Source: Rhodocaloribacter sp964552015
Lineage (GTDB): Bacteria; Bacteroidota; Rhodothermia; Rhodothermales; ISCAR-4553
Direction of reading: 5' to 3'
DNA length: 64,000 bases
Assembly: GCA_964552015.1 (NCBI GenBank)
Contig: CAZKFR010000001.1
Location: forward strand, 1-64,000
Shown: piece after piece, positions 25,339 through 34,223 of the stretch
Layout of the letters: every line of letters begins with the position of its first letter
Position numbering within the stretch: the stretch's first letter is position 1
Program-made: the position numbers and the translations under genes
The notes under the pieces: generated by a model
The model's input: only the letters and a program-made list of their open reading frames with translations
What the model was told of the DNA's origin: nothing
The model's database searches: none

Positions 25339-26601
25339 CTACCCCATGTTTTCCACGAGTGCTTCGCCGAAGGCACTCGTCGAGAGTAGCGTGGCCCCGT
25401 CCATGAGCCGGTGGAAGTCGTAGGTCACGCGTTTCTGGGCGATGGTCTTTTCCATCGCGTGGATGATCAAATCGGCGGCCTCGGTCCAGCCCAGGTAGCG
25501 GAACATCATTTCGCCCGAGAGGATGACCGAACTGGGGTTGACCTTGTCCTGTCCGGCATACTTGGGGGCCGTACCGTGGGTCGCTTCGAAGATGGCGGCG
25601 CCGGTGTCGTAGTTGATGTTGGCGCCCGGTGCAATCCCGATGCCGCCCACCTGAGCCGCCAGCGCATCGGAGATGTAGTCGCCGTTGAGGTTCATCGTGG
25701 CGATGACATCGTACTCGGCCGGGCGGGTCAGGATCTGCTGCAGGAAGGCGTCGGCGATGACGTCTTTGATGACGAGCTGGCGCCCGTCGTCGAGCGGGAT
25801 GACCTGCCAGGGGCCGCCGTCGAGGTCGCGGGCCCCGAACTCGTCACGGGCGACCTGGTAGCCCCAGTCGCGGAAGGCCCCTTCGGTGAACTTCATGATG
25901 TTGCCCTTGTGGACGAGCGTGACGCTCTGACGTCCTTCGGCGATGGCATACCGAATGGCAGCCCGTACGAGGCGCGCCGTGCCTTCCTGCGAGACGGGTT
26001 TGAGCCCGATGCCGCTCGACCCCGGGAAGCGGATTTTGGCGTACTGCTCCGGGAAGGCCTCTTCGAAGAGCTGCAGGAACCGGGTGTTCTCGGGCGTGCC
26101 GGCTTTGAACTCGATGCCCGCGTAGATGTCTTCCGTGTTCTCGCGGAAGATGACCATGTCGACCTGTTCGGGGTGGCGCACCGGGGAGGGTACACCTTCG
26201 AAATACCGGACGGGTCGGACGCAGGCGTACAGGTCGAGCTTCTGCCGGAGGGCTACGTTGAGGGAGCGGATGCCCCCGCCGACGGGCGTCGTCAGCGGGC
26301 CCTTGATGGCGACGAGGTGGTGGGCAATGGCCTGGAGCGTGTCTTCCGGCAGCCAGGTGCCGAAGCGGTGGTAGGCTTTCTCACCGGCGAAGACTTCGAA
26401 CCAGACGATCTTGCGCCGGTTGCCGTACGCTTTTTCCACGGCGGCATCGAAGACACGCTGCGCGGCCCGCCAGATGTCCGGGCCGGTGCCGTCGCCCTCG
26501 ATGAAGGGGATGATCGGGTGATCGGGCACGTGAAGGCGCCCGTTTTCCATGCGAAGGCGATCGCCCTCGGCGGGAGGCGTCAGATGGGCGTAGTCGGGCA
26601 T
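25339..26601 (-). CDS. icd: Isocitrate dehydrogenase, NADP type
   Basis: A 420-residue isocitrate/isopropylmalate dehydrogenase-fold enzyme that oxidatively decarboxylates isocitrate to 2-oxoglutarate in the TCA cycle. The Icd-specific features are IIPFIEGDGTGPDIW at the start, IKGPLTTPVGGGIRSLNVALRQKLDLYACVRPVRYF (as GPLTTPVGGGIRSLNVALR), VIFRENTEDIYAGIE, THKGNIMKFTEGAFR and ATMNLNGDYISDALAAQVGG. Phosphorylatable serine in GGGIRS is kept. Length matches the bacterial dimeric NADP enzyme. Start ATG 26601. A strong terminator follows. Confidence 0.95.
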   Translation of the reverse strand: MPDYAHLTPPAEGDRLRMENGRLHVPDHPIIPFIEGDGTGPDIWRAAQRVFDAAVEKAYGNRRKIVWFEVFAGEKAYHRFGTWLPEDTLQAIAHHLVAIKGPLTTPVGGGIRSLNVALRQKLDLYACVRPVRYFEGVPSPVRHPEQVDMVIFRENTEDIYAGIEFKAGTPENTRFLQLFEEAFPEQYAKIRFPGSSGIGLKPVSQEGTARLVRAAIRYAIAEGRQSVTLVHKGNIMKFTEGAFRDWGYQVARDEFGARDLDGGPWQVIPLDDGRQLVIKDVIADAFLQQILTRPAEYDVIATMNLNGDYISDALAAQVGGIGIAPGANINYDTGAAIFEATHGTAPKYAGQDKVNPSSVILSGEMMFRYLGWTEAADLIIHAMEKTIAQKRVTYDFHRLMDGATLLSTSAFGEALVENMG

Positions 26602-26756
26602 AGAGGTACTCGGCTGGGTGAACGATGCAGGGCTACCGGGCACGTCGATGCGTGCACCACAGGGCCGGAAAATACGGTGCAGACCGTACGGATGGGGGCC
26701 TGCGACCTGGAGGGCCCCCGGTGAAGCGCCGAATTAATGAAAAACGAAACGTCGGG

Positions 26757-27578
26757 TCAGAGCCGGCCCAGGAGGGCCCGTAGCCGGAGTTCCCAGACTT
26801 TCCAGGCGGCTTCACGAACGATCGCCCGGCTCATCTTCGACTGCCCTTCGGTGCGTTCGGTGAACACGATGGGGACCTCGAGCAGGCGAAAGCCGAGTTT
26901 CCAGGCCCGGTACGTCATCTCGATCTGAAACGAGTAGCCGTTCGATTTGACGCGGTCCAGATCGATGGCTTCGAGCACGCGCCGGTGGAAGCACTTGAAG
27001 CCCGCCGTCACGTCCTGAATGGGCAGGCGGGTGATGAGGCGGGTGTACACGCCGGCACTGTAGGAGAGGACCAGGCGCGGGAGCGGCCAGTTCATCACGC
27101 GCACCCCACCGACATACCGCGAGCCGATGGCCAGGTCGGCCCGGCCGGTGCGTACCGGTTCGATCAGGCGGGGCAGGTCGTCCGGATTGTGCGAGAGGTC
27201 GGCGTCCATCTCGCAGATAAAGGTATACCCGTGTTCGAGGGCGAAGCGGAAACCGGTCACGTAGGCCGAGCCGAGGCCGAGTTTACCGGTGCGTTCGATC
27301 AGGTGGATACGGCCCGGGTGGGCTTCCTGCCACCGCCGGACCAGGGCGGCCGTCCCGTCGGGCGAGGCATCGTCGACGACGAGCACGTCGGGCGGGGTGT
27401 CGAGCCGGAGGATATGCTCGAAGAGCGAAGCCATGTTGCTGGCTTCGTTGTAGGTCGGAATGATGACCAGGGCCCGCTCCCCGGGCGGTCGGATGTCATC
27501 GGCGGTCGGGTGGGACTCCACGGGCAGCAACGATCCGGTGGCTGCGAACGAGAAAAGTGCCGCAAGAGACGTTGCCAC
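26757..27578 (-). CDS. Polyprenol monophosphomannose synthase-like GT2
   Basis: A family 2 glycosyltransferase of the dolichol-phosphate-mannose synthase type, transferring a sugar from a nucleotide to a polyprenyl phosphate at the inner membrane. Motifs: ALVIIPTYNEASNM, VLVVDDASPDGTAALV, KLGLGSAYVTGF, FICEMDADLSHNPDDLP (DAD metal site), IGSRYVGGV and SNGYSFQIEMTYRA, and EVPIVFTERTEGQSKMS. No C-terminal membrane segment. The start is uncertain: GTG at 27578 or GTG at 27521, which lies closer to the homologous start. It follows an anti-sigma factor gene by 30 bases (from 27578). Confidence 0.85.
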   Translation of the reverse strand: MATSLAALFSFAATGSLLPVESHPTADDIRPPGERALVIIPTYNEASNMASLFEHILRLDTPPDVLVVDDASPDGTAALVRRWQEAHPGRIHLIERTGKLGLGSAYVTGFRFALEHGYTFICEMDADLSHNPDDLPRLIEPVRTGRADLAIGSRYVGGVRVMNWPLPRLVLSYSAGVYTRLITRLPIQDVTAGFKCFHRRVLEAIDLDRVKSNGYSFQIEMTYRAWKLGFRLLEVPIVFTERTEGQSKMSRAIVREAAWKVWELRLRALLGRL

Positions 27579-27608
27579 CCGCGTTTCGTTCCCGTCGGGG
27601 GAACGGGT

Positions 27609-27911
27609 TCACCCGGATTCGTGACGCGACGGGTCGCCGCGGTCGAGGTGGAGGCGGAGGAAGGAGAGCGTGTGCTCGACGAGGGCGGGGGGCGGCTCCA
27701 CGTCGCCGGCCTCTTTGACGAGCCGGAGCGTCGCCAGGTACTGTTCCAGGTACGGCTTGCATTTGGGGCAGGCACCCAGGTGGGCCTCGAAGCGAGCGCG
27801 TGTTTCCGGATCGAGGGTGCCATCGAGGTACTCGACCAGAAACCGGTTGACGTCTTCGCAGGTGGGTTCCTTGCGGAAAAACTGTCGCAGGCGATGGATC
27901 AGGTGGTGCAT
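27609..27911 (-). CDS. Putative zinc-binding anti-sigma factor
   Basis: A 100-residue soluble protein with a ZAS-like motif: CEDVNRFLVEYLDGTLDPETR leads to HLGACPKC, giving His44-x3-Cys48-x2-Cys51 with Cys18 upstream as a possible fourth ligand. There is no membrane segment, so it would be a cytoplasmic, redox- or metal-responsive anti-sigma factor of the RsrA/ChrR type. It directly follows the ECF sigma gene with a 15-base gap, which supports the pairing. Confidence 0.85.
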   Translation of the reverse strand: MHHLIHRLRQFFRKEPTCEDVNRFLVEYLDGTLDPETRARFEAHLGACPKCKPYLEQYLATLRLVKEAGDVEPPPALVEHTLSFLRLHLDRGDPSRHESG

Positions 27912-27926
27912 GGCGGGCTGGGTGAA

Positions 27927-28586
27927 CTACGTGGTCTGATTGAAGTAGGCGTCGAGGAGGGAACGCAGGGCCTGGCGGGCACGGTGCAGGCGCACCCGGA
28001 CCGCTCCCTCGCTGATACCGAGCACCTCGGCGGTCTCGGCCGTGGAGAGTTCCTCGATGTCACGCAGCGTGACCACTTCACGGTAGGTGGGTGGCAACTT
28101 ACGTATGGCCTCATGGACGAGGTGCTTGTGCTCGGCCGCTTCGGCCAGGCGCTGCGGGTTCCAGGTGGCATAATCGTCCGCATAGCGGCCGTGGACAAAC
28201 CGGGGTTGGAGCTGCTCCAGGTCTGCCTCGGAAAAGGTGTCGTACCGCCGCGACTTCCGAAGGTACGCCCGCGAGAGGTTGATCCCGATGGCATAGATCC
28301 AGGTTGTGAGCTTCGACTCGCCGCGAAACGTATGCAGGCGCTGGTACGTCTGCAGAAACGTTTCCTGGAGGATACTCTCGGCCTCGTCTTCGTCCTGCAC
28401 GATGCGCAGAATCACCCGGTAGAGGCGGGGCGTCTCCTGCCGGACGAGACGTTCGAAAGCCCGCTCATCGCCATCGAGCAGGGCCTGCAGGTCGATTGGA
28501 TCCCCGGGTTGCGGGTTGGTGTCTGAAGGTAGGTGGGAAGGTGGGGGCGTCACGTTACCAGGTACAGGCTCGATGGAAAGGGGCAC
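27927..28586 (-). CDS. ECF-type RNA polymerase sigma factor
   Basis: A 219-residue sigma-70 family factor of the extracytoplasmic function group. Region 2 runs over GDERAFERLVRQETPRLYRV and VQDEDEAESILQETFLQTYQ, with TWIYAIGINLSRAYLRK; region 4 has LPPTYREVVTLRDIEELSTAE and VLGISEGAVRVRLHRARQAL. The initiator appears to be GTG 28586, leaving a 35-residue proline-rich lead before region 2, so a later start is possible. It heads the operon with its anti-sigma factor and the polyprenol mannose synthase-like gene. Confidence 0.92.
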   Translation of the reverse strand: MPLSIEPVPGNVTPPPSHLPSDTNPQPGDPIDLQALLDGDERAFERLVRQETPRLYRVILRIVQDEDEAESILQETFLQTYQRLHTFRGESKLTTWIYAIGINLSRAYLRKSRRYDTFSEADLEQLQPRFVHGRYADDYATWNPQRLAEAAEHKHLVHEAIRKLPPTYREVVTLRDIEELSTAETAEVLGISEGAVRVRLHRARQALRSLLDAYFNQTT

Positions 28587-28872
28587 GTCTTCGGGGTGAA
28601 GTTACGTACGTGATGGATGTGTTACAGCATCGGGGTTCCTGCAACCCGGCTCCGTGGCGTTGTCCGGGAGGGCATGGGGCACGCGAGGTACGGTGCCCGC
28701 CAGGTCCGGCCGGTATGAGCGGAATCCGTTAAGAACGGGTTAACCGTGGGAACAGGGCCCGGGATGTCTTATTTTCCACGACGGAAACGTGAACACACGC
28801 GACCCCGGGGCCTGTCTGGCAAAGAAGCCCCCGGTGCTTTGTCGATATCCAATCAGGCACGCAGGTAGAGGT

Positions 28873-30024
28873 ATGGCCAACGAGACGAAAAAACGCACGC
28901 GCAAGCGGACCCCATCGAAGGCGTCGGAAGCCCAGGCCGACGGGGCGCCGCGCTCGGGGCAGGATGTCGAGGTGCCCCCGACGATCGAGGTCCAGCACGT
29001 TTTTCACAACTATCAGGCGGGTGTGTACGGGCACGAAGACTGTGGCCTTTCCGAGCAACAGGTGCTCGACATGTACCGCAACATGCTCCTGCAGCGGCGC
29101 TTCGAGGAGCGGGCCGCGCAGATGTACGGCAAGCAGAAGATCGCCGGGTTTCTGCACCTCTACATCGGCCAGGAGGCCGTCTCGACCGGTGCTGCCAACG
29201 CGATCCGGGTCGGGCACGACTCGGTCATCACCGCCTACCGCGACCACGGTATCGGCCTGGCGCTGGGCATGACGGCCGACGAGTGCATGGCCGAACTCTT
29301 TGGCAAGATTACCGGGTGCTCGCGCGGCAAGGGGGGCTCGATGCACTACTTCAAGGCCGAAAAGAAATTTTTCGGCGGTCATGGCATCGTGGGCGGCCAT
29401 GTGCCGGTGGGCACCGGCATCGCCTTCGCCCACAAGTACAAGCAGGATGACGGGATCTGCCTGACCTTCCTCGGCGACGGCGCCATGGGTCAGGGAGCCG
29501 TGCACGAAGCCTTCAACCTGGCCGGGCTCTACGAACTGCCGGTCATCTTCATCATCGAGAACAACCAGTACGCCATGGGCACCGCCACCGAGCGGGCCTT
29601 TGCCGAAACGTTTTTCGTCAAGCACGCGCTGGCCAACCGCCTGGAGGCCGCCATGGTCAACGGCATGGATGTCTTTGCCGTCTGCAAGGCCATCCAGGAT
29701 CACGCCGAGAAGGCCCGTGCCTTCCAGCCGTGCCTGCTCGAGATCCGCACCTATCGTTACCGCGGTCACTCGATGAGCGACCCGGGCAAGTACCGGACGA
29801 AAGAGGAACTGGAACGGAAAAAGAAGGAAGACCCGATCATCCGCCTCAAGTCGTACATCCTCGAGCACGGCATGGCCGACAACGAGGCGCTCGACCAGAT
29901 CGACGAGGAGGTGAAGGACGTCGTGATGAAGTCGGTCGAGTTTGCCGAGAACAGCCCGTTCCCGCCCCTCGAGTCGATCTACGAGGATGTCTACGTACAG
30001 GAAGACTATCCCTTCCTGGCCTGA
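28873..30024 (+). CDS. pdhA: Pyruvate dehydrogenase E1 component, alpha subunit
   Basis: A 383-residue thiamine-diphosphate-dependent E1 alpha subunit of a 2-oxo acid dehydrogenase. The ThDP motif is GDGAMGQGAVHEAFNLAGLYELP ending in ENNQYAMGT (split here), with GQEAVSTGAANAIR, YRDHGIGLALGM, GGSMHYF and YRYRGHSMSDPG loops typical of pyruvate E1. ATG 28873 has a GAGGT ribosome site; the N terminus is lysine-rich (NETKKRTRKRTPSK). First of three genes with pdhB and pdhC. Confidence 0.95.
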   Translation: MANETKKRTRKRTPSKASEAQADGAPRSGQDVEVPPTIEVQHVFHNYQAGVYGHEDCGLSEQQVLDMYRNMLLQRRFEERAAQMYGKQKIAGFLHLYIGQEAVSTGAANAIRVGHDSVITAYRDHGIGLALGMTADECMAELFGKITGCSRGKGGSMHYFKAEKKFFGGHGIVGGHVPVGTGIAFAHKYKQDDGICLTFLGDGAMGQGAVHEAFNLAGLYELPVIFIIENNQYAMGTATERAFAETFFVKHALANRLEAAMVNGMDVFAVCKAIQDHAEKARAFQPCLLEIRTYRYRGHSMSDPGKYRTKEELERKKKEDPIIRLKSYILEHGMADNEALDQIDEEVKDVVMKSVEFAENSPFPPLESIYEDVYVQEDYPFLA

Positions 30025-30064
30025 GCGGGCGCCGAACCCTGCATGCAATAAACCTACGGGAACT

Positions 30065-31048
30065 ATGGCAGAACTTCAGTTTCGTGAAGCGATTCGCGCC
30101 GCGATGGTCGAGGAGATGGAGCGCGACGAAACCATCTTCCTCATGGGGGAAGAGGTGGCGCAGTACAACGGCGCCTACAAGGTGAGTGAAGGGATGCTCG
30201 ACCGGTTTGGCCCGAAGCGGGTCATCGACACGCCCATCAGCGAGAACGGCTTCGCCGGCCTCGGCATCGGGGCAGCCCTCAACGGCCTGCGTCCGATCAT
30301 CGAGTTCATGACGTTCAACTTCTCGTTCGTCGCCATCGACCAGATCATCAACAACGCGGCGAAGATCCGGTACATGTCCGGCGGGCAGTTCAAGATCCCG
30401 ATCGTGTTTCGCGGGCCCAACGGGGCCGCCGGGCAGCTCGGAGCCACCCACAGCACCTCGACCGAGTCGATCTACACGACGATCCCGGGCCTGAAAGTGG
30501 TGGCTCCGTCGAACCCGGATGACGCCAAGGGGCTGCTCAAGTCCGCCATCCGGGATGACGACCCCGTGATCTTCCTGGAGAGCGAGCTCATGTACAGCCT
30601 CCGCGGCGAGGTGTCCGACGACCCGGATTACCTGATTCCGCTCGGCAAAGCGCGCATCGCCCGCGAGGGCGAGGATGTGACGATCGTGGCACACAGCAAG
30701 AGCTACTGGATCGCCCTGCGCGTGGCGGACCGGCTGGCCGAGGAGGGCTACAGCGCCGAGGTCATCGACCCGCGCACGCTCCGCCCCCTCGACATCGACA
30801 CGATCGTGCAGTCGATCAAGAAGACGAACCGGTGCGTCATCATCGACGAATGCAATCCGTACGCCAGCATCTCGTCCGAGGTAGCGTTCCAGATTCAGGA
30901 GCGCGCCTTTGACTACCTCGACGCCCCGATCCGGCGCATTACGTCGAAGGATGTCCCGGCTCCGTACGCGAAAAACCTGATCGAGTACTACATGCCGCAG
31001 GAAGACGATGCCTACGAGGCCTGCAAGGCGGTCATGTACGTGCGCTGA
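30065..31048 (+). CDS. pdhB: Pyruvate dehydrogenase E1 component, beta subunit
   Basis: A 327-residue transketolase-like E1 beta subunit that completes the ThDP site with PdhA. Family motifs: FREAIRAAMVEEMERDE, LMGEEVAQYNGAYKVSEGM, DTPISENGFAGLGIGAA, EFMTFNFSFVAIDQIINNAAK (as FMTFNFS and IDQIINNAAK), FRGPNGAAGQLGATHS, and the C-terminal VIDPRTLRPLD. It lies 40 bases after pdhA and 43 bases before pdhC. Confidence 0.95.
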   Translation: MAELQFREAIRAAMVEEMERDETIFLMGEEVAQYNGAYKVSEGMLDRFGPKRVIDTPISENGFAGLGIGAALNGLRPIIEFMTFNFSFVAIDQIINNAAKIRYMSGGQFKIPIVFRGPNGAAGQLGATHSTSTESIYTTIPGLKVVAPSNPDDAKGLLKSAIRDDDPVIFLESELMYSLRGEVSDDPDYLIPLGKARIAREGEDVTIVAHSKSYWIALRVADRLAEEGYSAEVIDPRTLRPLDIDTIVQSIKKTNRCVIIDECNPYASISSEVAFQIQERAFDYLDAPIRRITSKDVPAPYAKNLIEYYMPQEDDAYEACKAVMYVR

Positions 31049-31091
31049 GACTTCCTGCTGAGCAACGTAACTCCAGACGGAGATAAAGACT

Positions 31092-32441
31092 ATGGCGATA
31101 CCCGTAGAAATGCCGAAGATGAGCGACACCATGGAAGAGGGTGTGCTCGTGAGCTGGCTGGTCGAGGAAGGGGCGAAGGTCTCCGCGGGCGACGTGATCG
31201 CGCAGGTGGAGACGGATAAGGCCACGATGGACCTCGAGGTGTACGACGACGGGGTGCTGCTCAAGAAGGTGATCGAGGAGGGGGAGGCCGTTCCCATCGG
31301 GGGGCTGATCGCCGTCCTGGGCGACGAGGGTGAGGACATCTCGGACATCCTGGCCAAGTACCAGGGCAAAGCCGGAGCACCGGCCCGGAACGACGAACCG
31401 GAGACGGCGAAAGAAACGGCTCCGGCCGCAGAGGAAACCGCTCCGCAGGCGGAAGAAACGGCACCGGCGGCCGAGGTCCCCTCGGGAGACGGCGCCGCCG
31501 CGCCGGTAGAGGCCGGCGCCGACACGCGCGTCAAGGCCTCGCCGCTGGCGCGCAAGATGGCGCGCGAGCATGGCATCGAACTGAGCCGGGTGCAGGGCAG
31601 CGGGCCGGAGGGCCGGATCATCAAGCGGGACATCGAGGCGCTTTTGGAAGGCAAGGCCGTCGAAGCCCCGGCACCGGCCAGGCCGGCGCCCGCCGAAGCA
31701 CCGGCGCCTCGTCCGGCCGAGGTGCCGGCGGCGACCGTGCCGGCGGCCTACCGGACCGAGCGTATCTCCCAGATGCGTAAGACCATCGCCCGCCGCCTGG
31801 CCCAGAGCAAGTTCACGGCCCCGCACTTCTACCTGACGATCGACGTCGACATGGAGAAAGCGGTGGCGTTCCGCCAGCAGCTCAACGAACTGGCGGAGGC
31901 CCAGGGGCGTCGCAAGGTGTCGTTCAATGACCTCATCACGAAGGCGTGTGCGCTGGCCCTCCGGCAGCATCCCTACGTCAATGCCTCGTACGTGGAAGAG
32001 TCCGGCGAAATCCGCTTCTACGACGAGGTGCACGTCGCCGTCGCCGTTGCCATCGACGAGGGGTTGATCACGCCGGTGATCCGCCATGCCGACCAGAAAG
32101 GACTCGGGCAGATCGCCGAGGAGACGCGCCGCCTGGCGGAGAAGGCGCGGAACCGCGAGCTACAACCGGAGGACTATACCGGCTCGACGTTCACCACGAG
32201 CAACCTGGGCATGTACGGCATCGAGGAGTTCACGGCGATCATCAACCCGCCGAACGCCTGTATCCTGGCCATCGGGGCCATCCGGGATGTGCCGGTGGTC
32301 AAGGACGGGCAGGTGGTGCCCGGCAAGCGGATGAAGCTGACGCTCTCGTGCGATCACCGCATCGTGGACGGCGCCGTAGGCTCCGAATTCCTGGGGACGG
32401 TGCGCCGCTACCTCGAAGAGCCGCTCAACCTGCTACTCTGA
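31092..32441 (+). CDS. pdhC: Pyruvate dehydrogenase E2, dihydrolipoyllysine acetyltransferase
   Basis: A 449-residue E2 core protein. One lipoyl domain (1-80) with the lipoylated lysine in VETDKATMDLEV; a flexible Ala/Pro/Glu linker; a peripheral subunit-binding domain VKASPLARKMAREHGIELSRV with GSGPEGRIIKRDIE; a second Ala/Pro linker; and the acyltransferase domain with the catalytic SCDHRIVDGAVGSEFL. The C terminus LNLLL is typical. E3 (lipoamide dehydrogenase) is not in the window and must be supplied from elsewhere. Confidence 0.95.
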   Translation: MAIPVEMPKMSDTMEEGVLVSWLVEEGAKVSAGDVIAQVETDKATMDLEVYDDGVLLKKVIEEGEAVPIGGLIAVLGDEGEDISDILAKYQGKAGAPARNDEPETAKETAPAAEETAPQAEETAPAAEVPSGDGAAAPVEAGADTRVKASPLARKMAREHGIELSRVQGSGPEGRIIKRDIEALLEGKAVEAPAPARPAPAEAPAPRPAEVPAATVPAAYRTERISQMRKTIARRLAQSKFTAPHFYLTIDVDMEKAVAFRQQLNELAEAQGRRKVSFNDLITKACALALRQHPYVNASYVEESGEIRFYDEVHVAVAVAIDEGLITPVIRHADQKGLGQIAEETRRLAEKARNRELQPEDYTGSTFTTSNLGMYGIEEFTAIINPPNACILAIGAIRDVPVVKDGQVVPGKRMKLTLSCDHRIVDGAVGSEFLGTVRRYLEEPLNLLL

Positions 32442-32465
32442 CCGGTGGCGGACGCATGACGTGTT

Positions 32466-32503
32466 CCAGGAGGGCGGCTCCGCCGAAGGGGTCGCCCTCC
32501 TGG
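32466..32503 (+). terminator. Hairpin after the pdh operon
   Basis: CCAGGAGGGCG at 32466-32476 pairs perfectly with CGCCCTCCTGG at 32493-32503 around a 16-base loop, 24 bases past the pdhC stop. There is no strong T-run, so termination may be partial or factor-assisted. Confidence 0.5.
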
Positions 32504-32586
32504 CGTTCGGATCGTACGCTTGCGTTCGAAGTATCAGGCGCACGGAAGCACAGGCACCTCCGTGGTGTGACGCAGGAGGATCGGGT

Positions 32587-33411
32587 ATGAAGATCGCGCA
32601 TCTTTCCGACATCCATTTCGGTCGTATCGCCTGGCCGACCATCGTTGAGGATCTGGTCGCACAGGTCAATGCCGAGCGGGTCGGTCTGGTAGCTGTCAGC
32701 GGGGATCTGACGCAGCGGGCTCGCCGGGAGCAGTTCGAGGCGGCCCGTGCGATGCTCGATGCCTTCGCGGCGCCTGTACTGGTCGTTCCGGGTAACCATG
32801 ACGTGGTGGCCTGGTGGCACCGCCCCCTCCGACGTATCTTCGACCCGCTCTATCGCTACCGGCGCTGGATCACGGACGATCTGTCTCCGACGTTCGTGAA
32901 CGACGAGGTGGCCGTGCTCGGGATCAACTCCGCCTACGGTCTGACGATCAAAGGAGGGCGTATCGATGCGGCGACGCGGGCCCGCATCGGGTCGTTTTTC
33001 CGGAGCGTCCCCGCCGGGGTCTTCCGGGTGCTGGTCGTGCACCATCACCTGACCAAGATCCATGCGCTGGGCCGGCACGACATCGCCCGCCATGCCCGAA
33101 AGACGCTCGAGGAAGCGCTGGAGGCCGGCGTGGATCTGATTCTTTGCGGACACCTGCATATCTCGCATATCGAACCCATCGAGATCGTACCCGGTAGCCG
33201 TCGCCTCGTCATTGCCAGCGCCGGCACCGCCACGAGCGACCGGGGGCGTAAGGGACATCGGGACACGAATTTCTACAATCTCATCACGGTCCTGCCGGAT
33301 GCTTTCGTGATCGAGGAGCGGCGTTATCTCCCGGAGGAGCGTCGCTTCCTGACCGAGAGCACGGCGCGGTTCGAGCGCCAGGTTCAGCCGGAGCGGGTGC
33401 CCCTGTCGTGA
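32587..33411 (+). CDS. Calcineurin-like metallophosphoesterase
   Basis: A 274-residue binuclear metallophosphoesterase. All five family blocks are seen: LSDIHFG, VSGDLTQRA, VPGNHDVVAWWHRP, VVHHHLTKIH and CGHLHISHIEP. It is of the CpdA/YfcE-like single-domain type, and the substrate may be a cyclic nucleotide or other phosphodiester; this cannot be decided here. ATG 32587 follows a CAGGAGG ribosome site. Its stop overlaps the GTG start of the UbiA-like gene by four bases. Confidence 0.9.
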   Translation: MKIAHLSDIHFGRIAWPTIVEDLVAQVNAERVGLVAVSGDLTQRARREQFEAARAMLDAFAAPVLVVPGNHDVVAWWHRPLRRIFDPLYRYRRWITDDLSPTFVNDEVAVLGINSAYGLTIKGGRIDAATRARIGSFFRSVPAGVFRVLVVHHHLTKIHALGRHDIARHARKTLEEALEAGVDLILCGHLHISHIEPIEIVPGSRRLVIASAGTATSDRGRKGHRDTNFYNLITVLPDAFVIEERRYLPEERRFLTESTARFERQVQPERVPLS

Positions 33412-34223
33412 GCCAGCCTGATCGTAAACCGACTCGTGGCGGGTGGGCCGAAGGGCTGATCGCCGTTGCGTTGATGCTCGGCACCTACGCCCTGCAGAAC
33501 TGGCCGGTGTCCTTCCCGTTGCTCGTGGCGGCGTTTGCCGGGACGTTGCTCGTTTACCGGGCGGACCGCCGGTGGTGGCCGGGTCCGGAGGACAAGGCGA
33601 TGTACACGACGACACCGGGACGCCGGGTCGGGCTCTTGGCAGTGCTCGCGTTGCTGGCTTCGCTGCCGTATCTGAAGCCGGCCACGGTGGGTTGGGCTGC
33701 GGTGCTCGGAGCGCTCGGGTTGCTCTATGCGTTTCCGCTTGGTGGCCCGGACCGGCGGCTCAAAGCCTGGGCCTCCGGGTGGCGCAAGCCGATCCTGGTG
33801 GCGGGTGGCTGGGCCCTCGGGGCCGTCGTCCTGCCCTGGGTCGAGGCAGGGATGGACTGGTCGTCCGCTACGTTGGCTCTGCTGGTCTACCGCTTTCTGT
33901 TCGTGTTACCCAATGTCGTGCTGTCCGATCGGCTCGACCGGGAAGGCGACCGTCGGGCTGGTTTGCACACGGTGGCCGTGCGGACGCCGTCATGGGGTCG
34001 TACGGCGGCGAGGCTGTCGGCGGGCGTGGCAGGTACGGGGGCCTTGCTGGCGGGGGCGATGGGGTGGGCCCCTCCGCTTTTGCTGCTTGATGCCGCCGGC
34101 CCGCTGCTCCTGCTGGTGCTCCTGCTGGTTCCCGAGCCGTCCTACGGGGGCTGGCTGGGGTGGACCGCTGACCTGGTGGTGGCCTGGCCCCTGGTCACGT
34201 TTCTCTGGGCGTGGGCGACTTGA
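33408..34223 (+). CDS. UbiA-superfamily-like membrane protein
   Basis: A 271-residue polytopic membrane protein with about eight hydrophobic segments. The fourth to fifth segment loop reads LPNVVLSDRLDREGDRRAGLHTVAVR, which matches the second aspartate-rich motif (DxxDxxGD...G..T) of UbiA prenyltransferases. The expected first motif NDxxDxxxD is replaced by LVYRADRRWWPGPEDKAMY, keeping only scattered acids. It may be a divergent UbiA enzyme or a derived membrane protein. GTG start at 33408, coupled to the phosphoesterase gene; the 3' end overlaps the convergent gene at 34195. Confidence 0.7.
   Translation: MSQPDRKPTRGGWAEGLIAVALMLGTYALQNWPVSFPLLVAAFAGTLLVYRADRRWWPGPEDKAMYTTTPGRRVGLLAVLALLASLPYLKPATVGWAAVLGALGLLYAFPLGGPDRRLKAWASGWRKPILVAGGWALGAVVLPWVEAGMDWSSATLALLVYRFLFVLPNVVLSDRLDREGDRRAGLHTVAVRTPSWGRTAARLSAGVAGTGALLAGAMGWAPPLLLLDAAGPLLLLVLLLVPEPSYGGWLGWTADLVVAWPLVTFLWAWAT

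Noticed and set aside
26694..26719. GGGGGCC / GGCCCCC hairpin between the mannose synthase-like gene and icd
   Set aside because: A seven-base stem with no T-run on the strand being transcribed; not good enough to call a terminator.
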